29,422 bases of DNA from JAAXVZ01 sp964392465. Its GTDB lineage: Archaea > Nanobdellota > Nanobdellia > Woesearchaeales > GW2011-AR15. The notes beneath the pieces are model-generated. The model ran no database searches. It worked only from the letters and a program-made list of their open reading frames with translations, and was not told the origin of the DNA. The stretch covers positions 1-29,422 of the forward strand of contig CAYMPC010000008.1 in assembly GCA_964392465.1 (NCBI GenBank), given 5' to 3'. Every line of letters starts with the position of its first letter. The first letter of the stretch is position 1. This document shows positions 8,226 to 16,681 of the stretch, in pieces. The position numbers and the translations under genes were made by a program.

Positions 8226-9596
8226 TTAATATCTTTCCCTAACAAATACCTTGTGTGTTCCTTCTCTGTTATAACCAATACTTTTTAATCTTTGATTAAT
8301 AAAATCAGCAGAACAATCATCTGGAACAAAATATAAAATATCTGGTTCATATTCACTTAAAGGGGAAGTAAGTTCAACCATGATTAAATCTAACATGGTT
8401 TTTTCAGACATATTATCTTCTCCTAATCCTGTTTGTCTCATTAATCTATCTCTTACCAATAATGTTCTTTTCAAATCTGGTTTATAAGAACCTAACTCCT
8501 TTTTTAAAAGAGCAAGTGTTCCTTCCGTTGCCTCACTAATTGGCTTATTTTGTTCTCCTATCCATTCCTCAGTGCCATTTCTTGTTCTCAGTCTTAACTG
8601 TGAACGACCAGCATCTATCATAATTGGTATTCCTGATTTTTTATAAGTAAAGTAAGCTGTTTTTGGGTTTACTCTATGATCTTCTTCAAAAGGTATTCCC
8701 TCTTCATTTAAAAAGGCTTTAATCTGAAAAAGGGAGTGTGAAGGAATATTTGTACTATAGATATACACTTGTTTTGGAGATATCTCTTTTTCTAATAAAA
8801 ATCCATCTGGATCTTGATGAATAGCTAGATATGCTCCTAAAATTCGTTGGGTAAATCCGGCATTTAATTGAATTGGAATTCTATTTTCTTCAAGAGGTTT
8901 TCTACTTTGAAGATCATTTATAACTGAAGTATATTTTATTCCCGGAACAGAAACACAGAAAAGACTGCCCCATCTTCCTGAAAAGGGAAAATAAGAATAC
9001 AGCTTTTTTTGTCCTTCTGGTTTAAAATCTTCAACAACCTCTATAACAGGAACGCTAAGACTATAGAAACCCTCTCTAAACAAAGCAAATAGAATATTTG
9101 CTTCTTCTACTGCTGCTTCTTTTTCTGAAAAAAAACCATTAATCCCTACTCCTTTATATCCTAACTCCTTAACGAGAGGATGCCTACTTTCATCTCTTAC
9201 TAAATCATTAATAGTAACTATTTTTGGAAGGTTCCTTCCACTTGTTAACTCATTCATGGCAAGATAAGCAGCCAAGGGTTCTGTATCTGGAGCACAATAA
9301 AAATTGACATTACCTAAAAGGCCCCCTTTCTCAACGTGACATAAGCCTTTTGGATTCAAATGTTGAATCATTGCTTCAGGTAATATTGGAGGAAGATTTG
9401 ATACTGTGTATCCTATTTTATATAAACCTTCAAAAAAAACAGATTCCAATCCATTTAGAATTCCAGCTCCATAAGGTGGAATAAAGTGTGCCCCATTCAT
9501 CTCAGGAAAATCTGAAAATATACCTACTTCTCTACAAAGTTTGTAAAATTGAGTTTCTCTTAAACCAAAATCTATTTTTTCTTGTTGAGCGGACAT
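8226..9596 (-). CDS. ProRS-like class II aminoacyl-tRNA synthetase paralogue
   Basis: 456 residues that follow the plan of archaeal prolyl-tRNA synthetase but are strongly diverged. FYCAPDTEPLAAYL matches the 'RPTSE' amino-acid-binding loop. VRDESRHPLV stands where motif 2 should be, but the usual continuing Arg-rich part is missing. LNAGFTQRILGAYLAIHQD matches motif 3 with its Arg. SPKQVYIYST starts an anticodon-binding-like domain, with YKKSGIPIMIDAGRSQLRLR matching the 'ELKGVPLRIEIGPRD' strand. The C terminus ends in FVRERY, like the Tyr-terminated archaeal ProRS tail. It could be an amino-acid-activating paralogue serving biosynthesis or tRNA modification rather than the housekeeping ProRS. 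A purine-rich RBS lies four bases before the ATG. Confidence 0.65.
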   Translation of the reverse strand: MSAQQEKIDFGLRETQFYKLCREVGIFSDFPEMNGAHFIPPYGAGILNGLESVFFEGLYKIGYTVSNLPPILPEAMIQHLNPKGLCHVEKGGLLGNVNFYCAPDTEPLAAYLAMNELTSGRNLPKIVTINDLVRDESRHPLVKELGYKGVGINGFFSEKEAAVEEANILFALFREGFYSLSVPVIEVVEDFKPEGQKKLYSYFPFSGRWGSLFCVSVPGIKYTSVINDLQSRKPLEENRIPIQLNAGFTQRILGAYLAIHQDPDGFLLEKEISPKQVYIYSTNIPSHSLFQIKAFLNEEGIPFEEDHRVNPKTAYFTYKKSGIPIMIDAGRSQLRLRTRNGTEEWIGEQNKPISEATEGTLALLKKELGSYKPDLKRTLLVRDRLMRQTGLGEDNMSEKTMLDLIMVELTSPLSEYEPDILYFVPDDCSADFINQRLKSIGYNREGTHKVFVRERY

Positions 9597-9600
9597 TTTA

Positions 9601-9608
9601 CTCCTCTT
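9601..9608 (-). promoter_or_regulatory. Shine-Dalgarno site of the ProRS-like gene
   Basis: On the minus strand AAGAGGAG stands four bases before the ATG at 9596. This is one of few strong RBSs in a window where most operon-first genes look leaderless, and it fixes the start. A TATA-like TTAAATATAA lies about 30 bases further upstream, near 9630-9640. Confidence 0.55.
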
Positions 9609-9660
9609 TAAGGACTAAGGTAATCAAGTTATATTTAAGGTTAATTAAAAAAACAAAAAA

Positions 9661-10299
9661 CTAGGTAGAACTCAGCTCTTCAAGAGAGATAGATTTAATC
9701 CTAGGCTTAGGTGATATCTCCCCATTAAAGGTAATATGTGCTGTCATTGGCCAAACACATTCTTTTAAAATGAATATATTCCCCAGAGGTATTTTTTTTC
9801 CAGAGTAGAAAATGGTTATATATCCATCTAAATTTCTTGCACTAATTCCTTTCCCTGAAGAAAGCGCTTGTATAACACTAGGAACACAATCATTACTAGT
9901 ATAACCTGCAAAGTAATGTGTTGCATCTGATAAATCAAATCCTGTATTTTCCTCATATTCTTTTCTAAAATTAAGAATTCCTTCTTCTAGAGGATTATTT
10001 AAAATTGAACTATCTCTATAAAGATCATCATAGATAGTAAATATCTCTTTTTCAGGAGAAAATAAATAATCTTCTCCAATCCCAAGTATGTTTATAGGGT
10101 TTTTTTTTTCTTCTCCTCTAAGATTAACAAGAAACCCCCTCTCTAAACCATATTCCTGAAACAACCTAATGTTTTTTATGAATTGGATTTCTCCTGTTCT
10201 TTCAATATTTTCCATTTTATTAGCTTGAAAAAAATAAGTATGTGAGATAAGAAATTCATCAAAATGTATTATATAAAAAACAGGCGGAGCTTTAATCAT
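9661..10299 (-). CDS. Orphan soluble protein
   Basis: 212 residues; I do not recognise the family. No signal peptide, membrane helix or coiled coil is evident. Alternating hydrophobic strands (APPVFYIIHFDEFL, GYITIFYSGKK, AHITFNGEIS) suggest a mixed alpha/beta fold. Short conserved-looking pieces are HYFAGYTSNDCVPSVIQALS and ECVWPMTAH. A TATA box lies about 26 bases before the ATG, so it starts its own transcript. The ProRS-like gene lies 64 bases downstream on the same strand and the SPASM radical SAM gene about 100 bases upstream, so a shared pathway is possible but unproven. Confidence 0.7.
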   Translation of the reverse strand: MIKAPPVFYIIHFDEFLISHTYFFQANKMENIERTGEIQFIKNIRLFQEYGLERGFLVNLRGEEKKNPINILGIGEDYLFSPEKEIFTIYDDLYRDSSILNNPLEEGILNFRKEYEENTGFDLSDATHYFAGYTSNDCVPSVIQALSSGKGISARNLDGYITIFYSGKKIPLGNIFILKECVWPMTAHITFNGEISPKPRIKSISLEELSST

Positions 10300-10320
10300 T
10301 TTTTTAGTAACTTATAAACT

Positions 10321-10330
10321 TATATTTAAA
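10321..10330 (-). promoter_or_regulatory. TATA box of the orphan gene at 9661-10299
   Basis: On the minus strand TTTAAATATA is centred about 26 bases before the ATG at 10299, giving a leaderless start. Confidence 0.6.
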
Positions 10331-10398
10331 GGTTAATGCTAAAAGAGAGAAGATAAAAAAACAAAATAAGTTTAGAATGTTTTATAACTTAATTTTGC

Positions 10399-11463
10399 TT
10401 AAAGGCTTAAAGCTCTCTCTTTTAAATCGTCAAAATAAAAGAATTCTTCTCTGGTTGAGCAAAGTTGCAGGCATGGTGTTTTGCAGCTTTTTATTATTTT
10501 TCTATATTCTTTTGCTTTTTTTGAAAACCAAAGTTCTTTTAATGACTGTTTTTTAATATCTCCAAAAGTAGCTTCATATTTATTTTGATTTACACAGAAA
10601 TAGATCTTCCCATCCTGTACAACCTGTATTCTATTATACCCTGCATAGCAATTAGCTTTGTTTAGTTCTCCTTTAAAATATTTTTTAATATCTCTTAAAT
10701 TTTTTATGCTGTTGCCAATAAATCCTTCATTTTTTTTATAATTTATAAGATTTTCAATCTGCTTTTCAAGAATTTTCTGCTTTTCTTTATTAAAACTAAT
10801 AGATTTATCTTTTGCCTGATCTGTATTGTCAAAAATAACTGGCTGAAAAAGAATTTTTGAAAATCCCTTTTTTTTACATAATCTTACAATATCAATGAGC
10901 TCTTCAACATTTTGATTCATTATAGTACAAACAGCTATGAGGATAGGGCTATTTTTCTTTTTTATTTTATCAATATTCTTCATAATCTTTGAAAAAACCT
11001 TATTACCCCTTATCTTACTAAATGTCTCTTCTCTTGCTGCATCAACAGAAATACTCAAACAATCAACTTTTGAAGAGATTATTTTTTTCATATATCTATC
11101 TAAAAGAGTGCCATTAGTTACAATTACAGTATTTAAATCAAGACTTTTTGCATATTCCACAAAATCAAATAACTCTTTTCTCAGTAAAGGCTCTCCTCCA
11201 ATAAATAAGATATTTTTAACTCCCATTTCTTTTGAATCTTTTATAACTTTTCTTATTGCTTCATTATCAAGTTCTATCTGCTTTCCTTCTCTCTTTTGCT
11301 TAAGCATTGTCTCATTCATACTACACATACTGCATCTGAGATTACATCTATAAGTAAAATTAATTTGAGTCATATCTGGATTTACAAGAGGATAATTAAT
11401 CTGCCTAGAAAGGAAAAACAAAATATTCTTATTTAAATAAGAAACAGCATTAGTCAAGCTCAT
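10399..11463 (-). CDS. Radical SAM/SPASM-domain enzyme
   Basis: 354 residues. The canonical CX3CX2C is C40NLRC44SMC47, followed by FIGGEPLLRKEL (GGE at 89-91), TVIVTNGTLL and CLSISVDAA, all standard parts of the radical SAM barrel. The C-terminal part has CYAGYNRIQVVQDGKIYFC, then FGDIKKQSLKELW, then a Cys cluster CKTPCLQLC, which is the SPASM auxiliary cluster domain. Relatives modify peptides, build cofactors or act in lipid and nucleoside chemistry; the substrate cannot be told here. It has its own TATA box at leaderless distance. It differs from the radical SAM gene at the left edge in core spacing and length. Confidence 0.88.
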   Translation of the reverse strand: MSLTNAVSYLNKNILFFLSRQINYPLVNPDMTQINFTYRCNLRCSMCSMNETMLKQKREGKQIELDNEAIRKVIKDSKEMGVKNILFIGGEPLLRKELFDFVEYAKSLDLNTVIVTNGTLLDRYMKKIISSKVDCLSISVDAAREETFSKIRGNKVFSKIMKNIDKIKKKNSPILIAVCTIMNQNVEELIDIVRLCKKKGFSKILFQPVIFDNTDQAKDKSISFNKEKQKILEKQIENLINYKKNEGFIGNSIKNLRDIKKYFKGELNKANCYAGYNRIQVVQDGKIYFCVNQNKYEATFGDIKKQSLKELWFSKKAKEYRKIIKSCKTPCLQLCSTREEFFYFDDLKERALSL

Positions 11464-11480
11464 TTAAGAATATAAATGCA

Positions 11481-11490
11481 ATATATTTAA
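11481..11490 (-). promoter_or_regulatory. TATA box of the SPASM radical SAM gene
   Basis: On the minus strand TTAAATATAT is centred about 23 bases before the ATG at 11463. Confidence 0.55.
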
Positions 11491-11577
11491 ATTGTTTATT
11501 AAAAAATTCAGGATAAATCAAAGATAGTAACCTTTATATTCCACATCAAATTATATCTTTAAAAAAAGGGGTAAAAA

Positions 11578-12258
11578 ATGTTTTTGGAATTGTTTTGGGA
11601 AGATCTTTTTCACACATTTATAGAATTTCTGTATGCTCCTTTGATTTTTAAAGATATGCTATGGATTCTTATTCCTGTGCTCCTAGCTATTTTGCTTATG
11701 GAAATTTATTTTTACAGATATCCAAGAGAAGGCATTGGTCATCATAAGTCATTAGAAAACACTATTTTCCTGCTTTTTATTTCCATTGATTTAATAAGAT
11801 ATGTTGTTACACAACAAAATGTTCCTGCTTTGAAAAGCATATTGGTTTTGTCTTATCTGTTTGGAGTTATTGTGATTTCCTTGATGGATTTTTTCCACAA
11901 ATTATCCACTTCTCTTATCTTTAAGATGTCCTCTAAGTCAATAGTAACTTTTATTTCATACGTCTTAATTATTCTAGTATATTCTGATATGCTCGACTCA
12001 ACAAAACCTATGCATCTTTTTTCAGTTGTCTTGTCTATTATCCTCTTGTTTTTTGTTTTAGTTTTAATAAGGAAAGGTTTCTCTTTCTTAGAACCAAAAT
12101 CATACGAGGAGTTAGAACATTTTTTACAAAATATTGAAGAGGATATTAAAAGAACAACAGAAGAGATTAAAAAGGGAGATAAAGAGTCAGATAATGAAGC
12201 TAAAGCTAATAAAGATAAATTAAAAAGAAGTAAAAAAACAGAAGAAAAAGAAGAATAA
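11578..12258 (+). CDS. Orphan membrane protein with charged C-terminal tail
   Basis: 226 residues with about four to five membrane segments (for example ILIPVLLAILLMEIYFY near residue 31 and LFSVVLSIILLFFVLVLIRK near 149) and then a soluble tail from about 170. The tail is helical and very rich in Lys and Glu (EELEHFLQNIEEDIKRTTEE, ending KKTEEKEE), probably a coiled coil. No family recognised. A GGGG-containing purine stretch precedes the ATG by about six bases and a TATA-like CCTTTATATT lies near 11531-11540, so this gene has a short leader. It converges on the PAC2 gene. Confidence 0.7.
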   Translation: MFLELFWEDLFHTFIEFLYAPLIFKDMLWILIPVLLAILLMEIYFYRYPREGIGHHKSLENTIFLLFISIDLIRYVVTQQNVPALKSILVLSYLFGVIVISLMDFFHKLSTSLIFKMSSKSIVTFISYVLIILVYSDMLDSTKPMHLFSVVLSIILLFFVLVLIRKGFSFLEPKSYEELEHFLQNIEEDIKRTTEEIKKGDKESDNEAKANKDKLKRSKKTEEKEE

Positions 12259-12268
12259 ATTAAGTTAA

Positions 12269-12979
12269 TTATCCAAAATAACTCATCTGTTTTCTGTCTC
12301 TTTCTTTTGATGTTACTGAACTTTGTTTCAATATGTTCTTAAATTTCTGCTCAAATTCCTCTGCCTGTTTTAACAAGGGCTGATAATCAACTTTCAACCC
12401 TAAATAATCATCAAGCGCTTTTATGATATTAGAAGCTGCCTTGCTATCAGGCATCTCGCTTTTGGTTTCTGCAAATAAACATGTCAAAGGTATTTTTGAT
12501 CTTAACATCAAAGCTCCTGAGACACCTACAATAATAGACTCTTTTAAAGGAGAAAGACCTTGCTTTTGCAGCTTCCCTTTTGTCTTTTCATCTGGAGTAA
12601 AGAAAAATACTTTTTCTGATTCTGAAACCTGAGGAGATGATACCCCTTCCAAGCTTATAATTTCTGTTGCATTTACCTCATCTGCCATTTTTAAGATAGT
12701 CTCAGATAATTTCCATTCTAGACCAACTGAATTTAGTATTGTATGTAAAATAATTAGGTTGTATTCCTTATCATAAAAAATACCCATTGGATCAACTAAT
12801 TTTTCTTTATGGATAGCAACAGTAGCTGGCAATTCATCATAAACAAAATTTCCTATCTTCTCTGCCTTTAAGTGCTCAATTAAGAACTCTGTTGTTATTG
12901 TGCCTATTAATCCAAATCCTGGAAAGCCCTGGATTATCTTGGGCTTGACTAACTTTTTATTAGAAAGCTTGATTTCCAT
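12269..12979 (-). CDS. PAC2-family proteasome assembly chaperone homologue
   Basis: 236 residues. The start contains PKIIQGFPGFGLIGTITTEF, the PAC2 hallmark (G-x-PG-x-G-x-[IV]-G). Then come ATVAIHKEKLVDPMGIFYDK, the ATEIISLEGVSSP strand and VGVSGALMLRSKIPLTCLFA. Archaeal relatives (PbaA/PbaB) bind proteasome alpha rings and help assembly. The C terminus is flexible and ends SYFG; its last three residues (aromatic, Phe, Gly) weakly resemble an HbYX tail that docks into alpha-ring pockets. A GAGG ribosome-binding site stands about seven bases before the ATG. The gene is single, with no proteasome gene in the window. Confidence 0.82.
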   Translation of the reverse strand: MEIKLSNKKLVKPKIIQGFPGFGLIGTITTEFLIEHLKAEKIGNFVYDELPATVAIHKEKLVDPMGIFYDKEYNLIILHTILNSVGLEWKLSETILKMADEVNATEIISLEGVSSPQVSESEKVFFFTPDEKTKGKLQKQGLSPLKESIIVGVSGALMLRSKIPLTCLFAETKSEMPDSKAASNIIKALDDYLGLKVDYQPLLKQAEEFEQKFKNILKQSSVTSKERDRKQMSYFG

Positions 12980-13041
12980 ATAGATACCTCTTTTATATAA
13001 AATTTAATGAGATGCTGATATAAAAAGGTTTTGAATCCTTA

Positions 13042-13818
13042 TTAATTCTTTTTTAGCAATTTAAGAATTAATGATTTAAATGTAAAAAAGGGATTATAAG
13101 ATAAATAAACTTCATTCATTTTTTTGATATAAGGGCAAAAATTATATTTATTACACTTATTGCATCCTTCTATAATAGCATAGGATACATTTTTTCCATG
13201 ATTTCTTCTTTTGTAAAGAACTTTATTTACATGATAAGTCTTATATTTTGAAGCTAAAGATATAGCTAAATAACCATCTTCACAAGTATGAAAAAAATCA
13301 TTGAATCCTCCAACAGAGATGGCTGCCTTTTTTTCATACATCCCAAAATGCAACCACCCTGGAATATGGTCTTTAGAAAATTTATCTGGGCCAATAAATG
13401 TCCTTAATATTTTTGTGTTTTTTATATCAACATCCTCAAAATTAGAATATATATATTTTATTTTGGGCTTTGATATAATTATTTCAACTAAATCATCTAT
13501 TGCAGTAGGATAAAGCAAATCATCGCTGTCTAAGTGACCTATAAACTTTCCTTTTGAATTATCTAATCCCTTTTGCCTTGACTTTGCGACACCTATATTT
13601 TTTTCATTTTTATAATATCTTATTCTTTTATCCTTTTTTAGATATTTTTTGACTATTTTCTCAGTATCATCTGTTGAACCATCATTCACAATTATAAGCT
13701 CCCAATTTGAATATGTCTGCTTCAATACAGAATCAATAGCCTCTCCAATATATGAAGAATAATTAAAGGTCGGCATTATTATTGATATTAAAGGATTGTC
13801 TTGTGACACTTTTCTCAC
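13042..13818 (-). CDS. Family 2 glycosyltransferase
   Basis: 258 residues with a GT-A fold. ISIIMPTFNYSSYIGEAIDS opens the nucleotide-binding domain, followed by LIIVNDGSTDDT and the DXD-type metal motif GHLDSDD (97-100). It is expected to transfer a sugar from an NDP-sugar to a surface glycan or protein on the cytoplasmic face. No membrane helix is clear. The C-terminal part has a Cys cluster CNKCNKYNFC (CX2CX5C) unusual for GT2 enzymes. It starts 38 bp after the B2 gene and is on the same strand, so may be co-transcribed with the duplicated membrane module. A plus-strand frame inside it is a shadow. Confidence 0.85.
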   Translation of the reverse strand: MRKVSQDNPLISIIMPTFNYSSYIGEAIDSVLKQTYSNWELIIVNDGSTDDTEKIVKKYLKKDKRIRYYKNEKNIGVAKSRQKGLDNSKGKFIGHLDSDDLLYPTAIDDLVEIIISKPKIKYIYSNFEDVDIKNTKILRTFIGPDKFSKDHIPGWLHFGMYEKKAAISVGGFNDFFHTCEDGYLAISLASKYKTYHVNKVLYKRRNHGKNVSYAIIEGCNKCNKYNFCPYIKKMNEVYLSYNPFFTFKSLILKLLKKN

Positions 13819-13856
13819 TTATATTATTAAAAAACAGATTAAATAAAAGAATTTTT

Positions 13857-14448
13857 TTAATTTAAATGCGACAATAAGGGATGTATGTATTCTTTCATTT
13901 TTCTTATTTTTTCTAAAACAGCCCTTCCTGTAGAATCCGCATTTTGGATATGTTTAAACATATTTTCCAAAAGGCTAATTAGTGTATTATTTTCTACTAT
14001 AATTGATTGTCCCTCTCTAATATTGTTTTTTAACCTAGATATGCTAGATTTTAACTTGTTAAGATCTTTATGTTCTTCTGTTAGATCTAGTTCTACTTGC
14101 TTTACCCAACCAATCCAATCATTAAATGCTGTAATAATTATTTGCTCTTCTTGTATAAAACCAGATATTAGTCCTTGTTCTTCAAAAGGTTTAATTTGAT
14201 CAATAAGCTTCTGTATTTCAGAAAGATCTCTTGAAACCCAATTAGTTCTTGATCTTAGATACCTTATCCCTCTATATGTAACATTATAATCTTTTGCCAA
14301 ATGCTCCTCTAACTTTTTAGTTGCTTTACTCATCTCTTCTGGGTTTGTCCCTTTTCTTATTGTAGCAACGTGATTGCTAATACTTTCAAGAATAGTAATT
14401 TCTTCATCAGTAAAGCTCTCGTCATTTCTTAAAATATTTTCAAACTGA
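13857..14448 (-). CDS. B2: soluble helical module protein (5' end lost in gap)
   Basis: The frame is open from the gap edge at 14448: QFENILRNDESFTDEEITIL leads in frame into the ATG at 14333, so that ATG is internal and 196 residues are visible. The sequence matches B1 along its whole length: YRGIRYLRSRTNW versus YRGVRFLRSRTNW, ITAFNDWIGWVKQVE versus LTAFNDWIGWIKAIE, and LENMFKHIQNADSTGRA versus LENMFKHAQNADSTARA. By comparison about 110 N-terminal residues (some 330 bp) are missing. No membrane helix; helical, possibly coiled-coil. Family unknown. It belongs downstream of A2 in the duplicated module. Confidence 0.75.
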
Positions 14449-14548
14449 NNNNNNNNNNNNNNNNNNNNNNNNNNNNNNNNNNNNNNNNNNNNNNNNNNNN
14501 NNNNNNNNNNNNNNNNNNNNNNNNNNNNNNNNNNNNNNNNNNNNNNNN
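14449..14548. other. 100-N scaffold gap across the A2/B2 junction
   Basis: Exactly 100 Ns, the usual placeholder length. The A2 3' end and about 330 bp of the B2 5' end are missing, so the real gap must be longer than 100 bp. The lost sequence should be similar to 16334-16666, which probably caused the assembly break. Confidence 0.9.
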
Positions 14549-15633
14549 ACAGGTATTATTCTTATCCTGCGAGCAGAAGAACTTGCAACAATACTTGGAG
14601 GAATAGCAGAGAGTGTAGGAGGAGCTGCTACAGCACCACTTCCAGGAATTTGAGCAAATAGATAGATAAAATAATCTCCAATAGGAATCTGTCCTGTGCC
14701 TCCTGAAACTAGAGGAGCAGCTGTGCAATTAAGTGGTCCGCTAACTGTATTTCCTGCTGGAGAATTTGGAGCACTACCAAGGCGCACAAACAGATTACCA
14801 CTTGCATTATATATTCCAAAAATATAATCGTAGCGAGGCGCAGGACCATTAACAACACCACCTATTATAATAGGAGATGTGTCGCCAATTTGACGAACTG
14901 CGCTTGGATCTGGCGCATCTGAAGCAGGAGAATTAATAATACATGAAACTACTGAAGGAGGTGGTGTAGGGCTAGGTGTTGGTGTCGGTGGAGGAGTAGG
15001 CGTAGGGCTTGGTGTTGGTGTAGGAGTAGGTGTGGTTGTTCCACCTCCTGAAATCATCATAATAAGACCTATTATCATCATGATAACTCCAGCCAACAAT
15101 AACCAGTCTATCATCTGTTGTATATTCCACCATCCTGCTCTTGATGCAACTGAACAGAATATTGTTAATATCAATCCTCCAAAAAAGAAAGCAGCTCCTC
15201 TAAGCCTTCTGCCTGCTTTTTCTGTCGCAACAAATAAAAGAGCTGGTACAACACCTATTAAAAAAAGAGAACCAAAAAATGCATATTGGTTAAAGATAAG
15301 ATCTAAAATTGAATTAGGGATAGCCAAGCTCATCATAAGCGAGAGAATCCAGGCAATTATCTTTGCGTTCTTTTTTTCTGTTGGATTATCTTTACCAACA
15401 AAGGGCATCTTTGGCATAAGTATCATTAATAATACTGCCATTATCATCCATATCAGAAACTTATAGAAAACAAACTTTGTCGCACCGCTAGGAAGTACAT
15501 TTAGAATATAATCTATTAAATTCCAAAATGGTTGAAATGATTGAGAGAAATTCTGAGCACTAACAAAAGCAATAGAACTAAACAAAAAAGCAAAAAAACT
15601 ACCTATTACTGCAATCTTTTTTCTTAATTCCAT
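14549..15633 (-). CDS. A2: membrane protein with Pro/Thr linker and beta-rich domain (3' end in gap)
   Basis: 361 residues are visible. Residues 1-26 are a signal peptide with likely cleavage after FVSA. Then come a hydrophobic SFQPFWNLIDYILNVLPSGA and about five membrane segments between 54 and 194. The first ~195 residues match A1 closely (PSGATKFVFYKFLIWMIMAV is identical in both). Residues about 198-226 are a Pro/Thr/Ser linker, followed by a domain of about 135 residues with alternating short strands and two Cys (VVSC and PLNC) that looks like a small extracellular beta sandwich. Positive residues place the loops after segments 1 and 3 inside, which would put the C-terminus inside too, in conflict with the linker's character. 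Own promoter: TTTAAATAC about 30 bases upstream. Confidence 0.75.
14957..15040 (-). repeat. Low-complexity Pro/Thr-coding repeat
   Basis: On the plus strand the DNA is a run of imperfect GGTGTNGG-type units. Read on the minus strand it codes alternating Thr-Pro and Ser-Pro pairs, residues about 198-226 of A2. Such linkers usually stand between a membrane anchor and an exposed domain and vary in length between strains. Confidence 0.8.
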
Positions 15634-15736
15634 AAAAATATATTATTAAGTTAAAATTAAGTATTTAAACATTTCCTTATTTAATTGAAAACATTAATAA
15701 GATAAATACAATAAATTAAAGCAAAGCAAAAAAAAA

Positions 15737-16666
15737 CTACGCATTTTGATTTTGAGATAAAAGAGACGCTAATAATTTTTTCAAATTTATTATTTCCTGT
15801 ATAAAAGCTCTTGCTGTAGAATCTGCATTCTGTGCATGTTTAAACATATTTTCTAAACATGATATCAATGCTTTATTCTCTTCAAGTATTTTACCAACTG
15901 TCTCTGGTTGGTTTGCGTTCTTATCAGCGTTTTTTGTGAAATTTTCAATGCTTGTTTTTAAAGCAGTTTCATCATTCCTTTCCAAATTAACATCCTGTTC
16001 TATTGCTTTAATCCAACCTATCCAATCATTAAATGCTGTTAATAATCTTTGCCCATCTATTTCAAGCTGCTTTGCAACACCTGAATTGACTAGGTGGGTT
16101 TCAACTTTAGGTATTAATTCTTCAAGTTTTGTCAATTCCCTTGAAGCCCAATTTGTCCTTGACCTCAAAAATCTTACTCCTCTATACTCGTTATTAGCAT
16201 CCTCTGTCAATTTTTTTACTAGGGCACTAACTGTTTTACTTTCTCCTTTTCTTATTCTAGTTATAATTTTACCAATTTCTTGTAGATCTGCAAAAGCTTG
16301 AGTTTCTAAACTTTCTTCATTCCTAATAAGTTGGTCAAAATTCTTAAAATAATCTTCTAATTTGTTTAACTCATCATTCATTTTTTCAAGTTCTTTACTT
16401 AGTTCTTCATCTTCGACTTGTATGCTTAATGCAGGAAGTTCTCTTTTAATCATCTCAACTATATCTGGAGCATTTCTAATAGCTGTTATTGTTTCTTGTA
16501 ATTCTTTGCTACCAACATGTTCGTCATTTCTTACTTCCTCAAGACTTTGGCCACGCTGAACACCGCCTTTAATCATAGATAATAATTTAGGTAAGAAATT
16601 TGTAATTAGATCAGATAACCTTTTTATAAATTCTATGTCCCTTTCAAAAGGTATTGCTTGGTTCAT
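15737..16666 (-). CDS. B1: soluble helical module protein
   Basis: 309 residues with no signal peptide or membrane helix. Residues 1-110 are a helical region beginning IPFERDIEFIKRLSDLITNF; an acidic coiled-coil-like stretch follows (EELSKELEKMNDELNKLEDY). Residues 112-309 are the part shared with B2, with the invariant pieces RSRTNWASREL, LTAFNDWIGW and NMFKHAQNADSTARAFI. Not a family I know. It starts 15 bp after A1 on the same strand, so the two are almost certainly co-transcribed, and the same pairing in the second module suggests that A and B products work together, B probably binding a cytoplasmic part of A. Confidence 0.78.
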   Translation of the reverse strand: MNQAIPFERDIEFIKRLSDLITNFLPKLLSMIKGGVQRGQSLEEVRNDEHVGSKELQETITAIRNAPDIVEMIKRELPALSIQVEDEELSKELEKMNDELNKLEDYFKNFDQLIRNEESLETQAFADLQEIGKIITRIRKGESKTVSALVKKLTEDANNEYRGVRFLRSRTNWASRELTKLEELIPKVETHLVNSGVAKQLEIDGQRLLTAFNDWIGWIKAIEQDVNLERNDETALKTSIENFTKNADKNANQPETVGKILEENKALISCLENMFKHAQNADSTARAFIQEIINLKKLLASLLSQNQNA

Positions 16667-16681
16667 TTTTATTCTTTATTT

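Noticed and set aside
14333..14335. ATG at 14333 as the start of the B2 gene
   Set aside because: The frame upstream to the gap is open and matches B1, so this Met is internal.
14429..14728. Ser/Cys-rich minus-strand frame across the gap
   Set aside because: It is an out-of-frame reading of the A2 gene and includes Ns.
14957..15040. Minisatellite or CRISPR-type array
   Set aside because: Units are short, imperfect and in frame as Thr-Pro/Ser-Pro codons, which explains the repetition.
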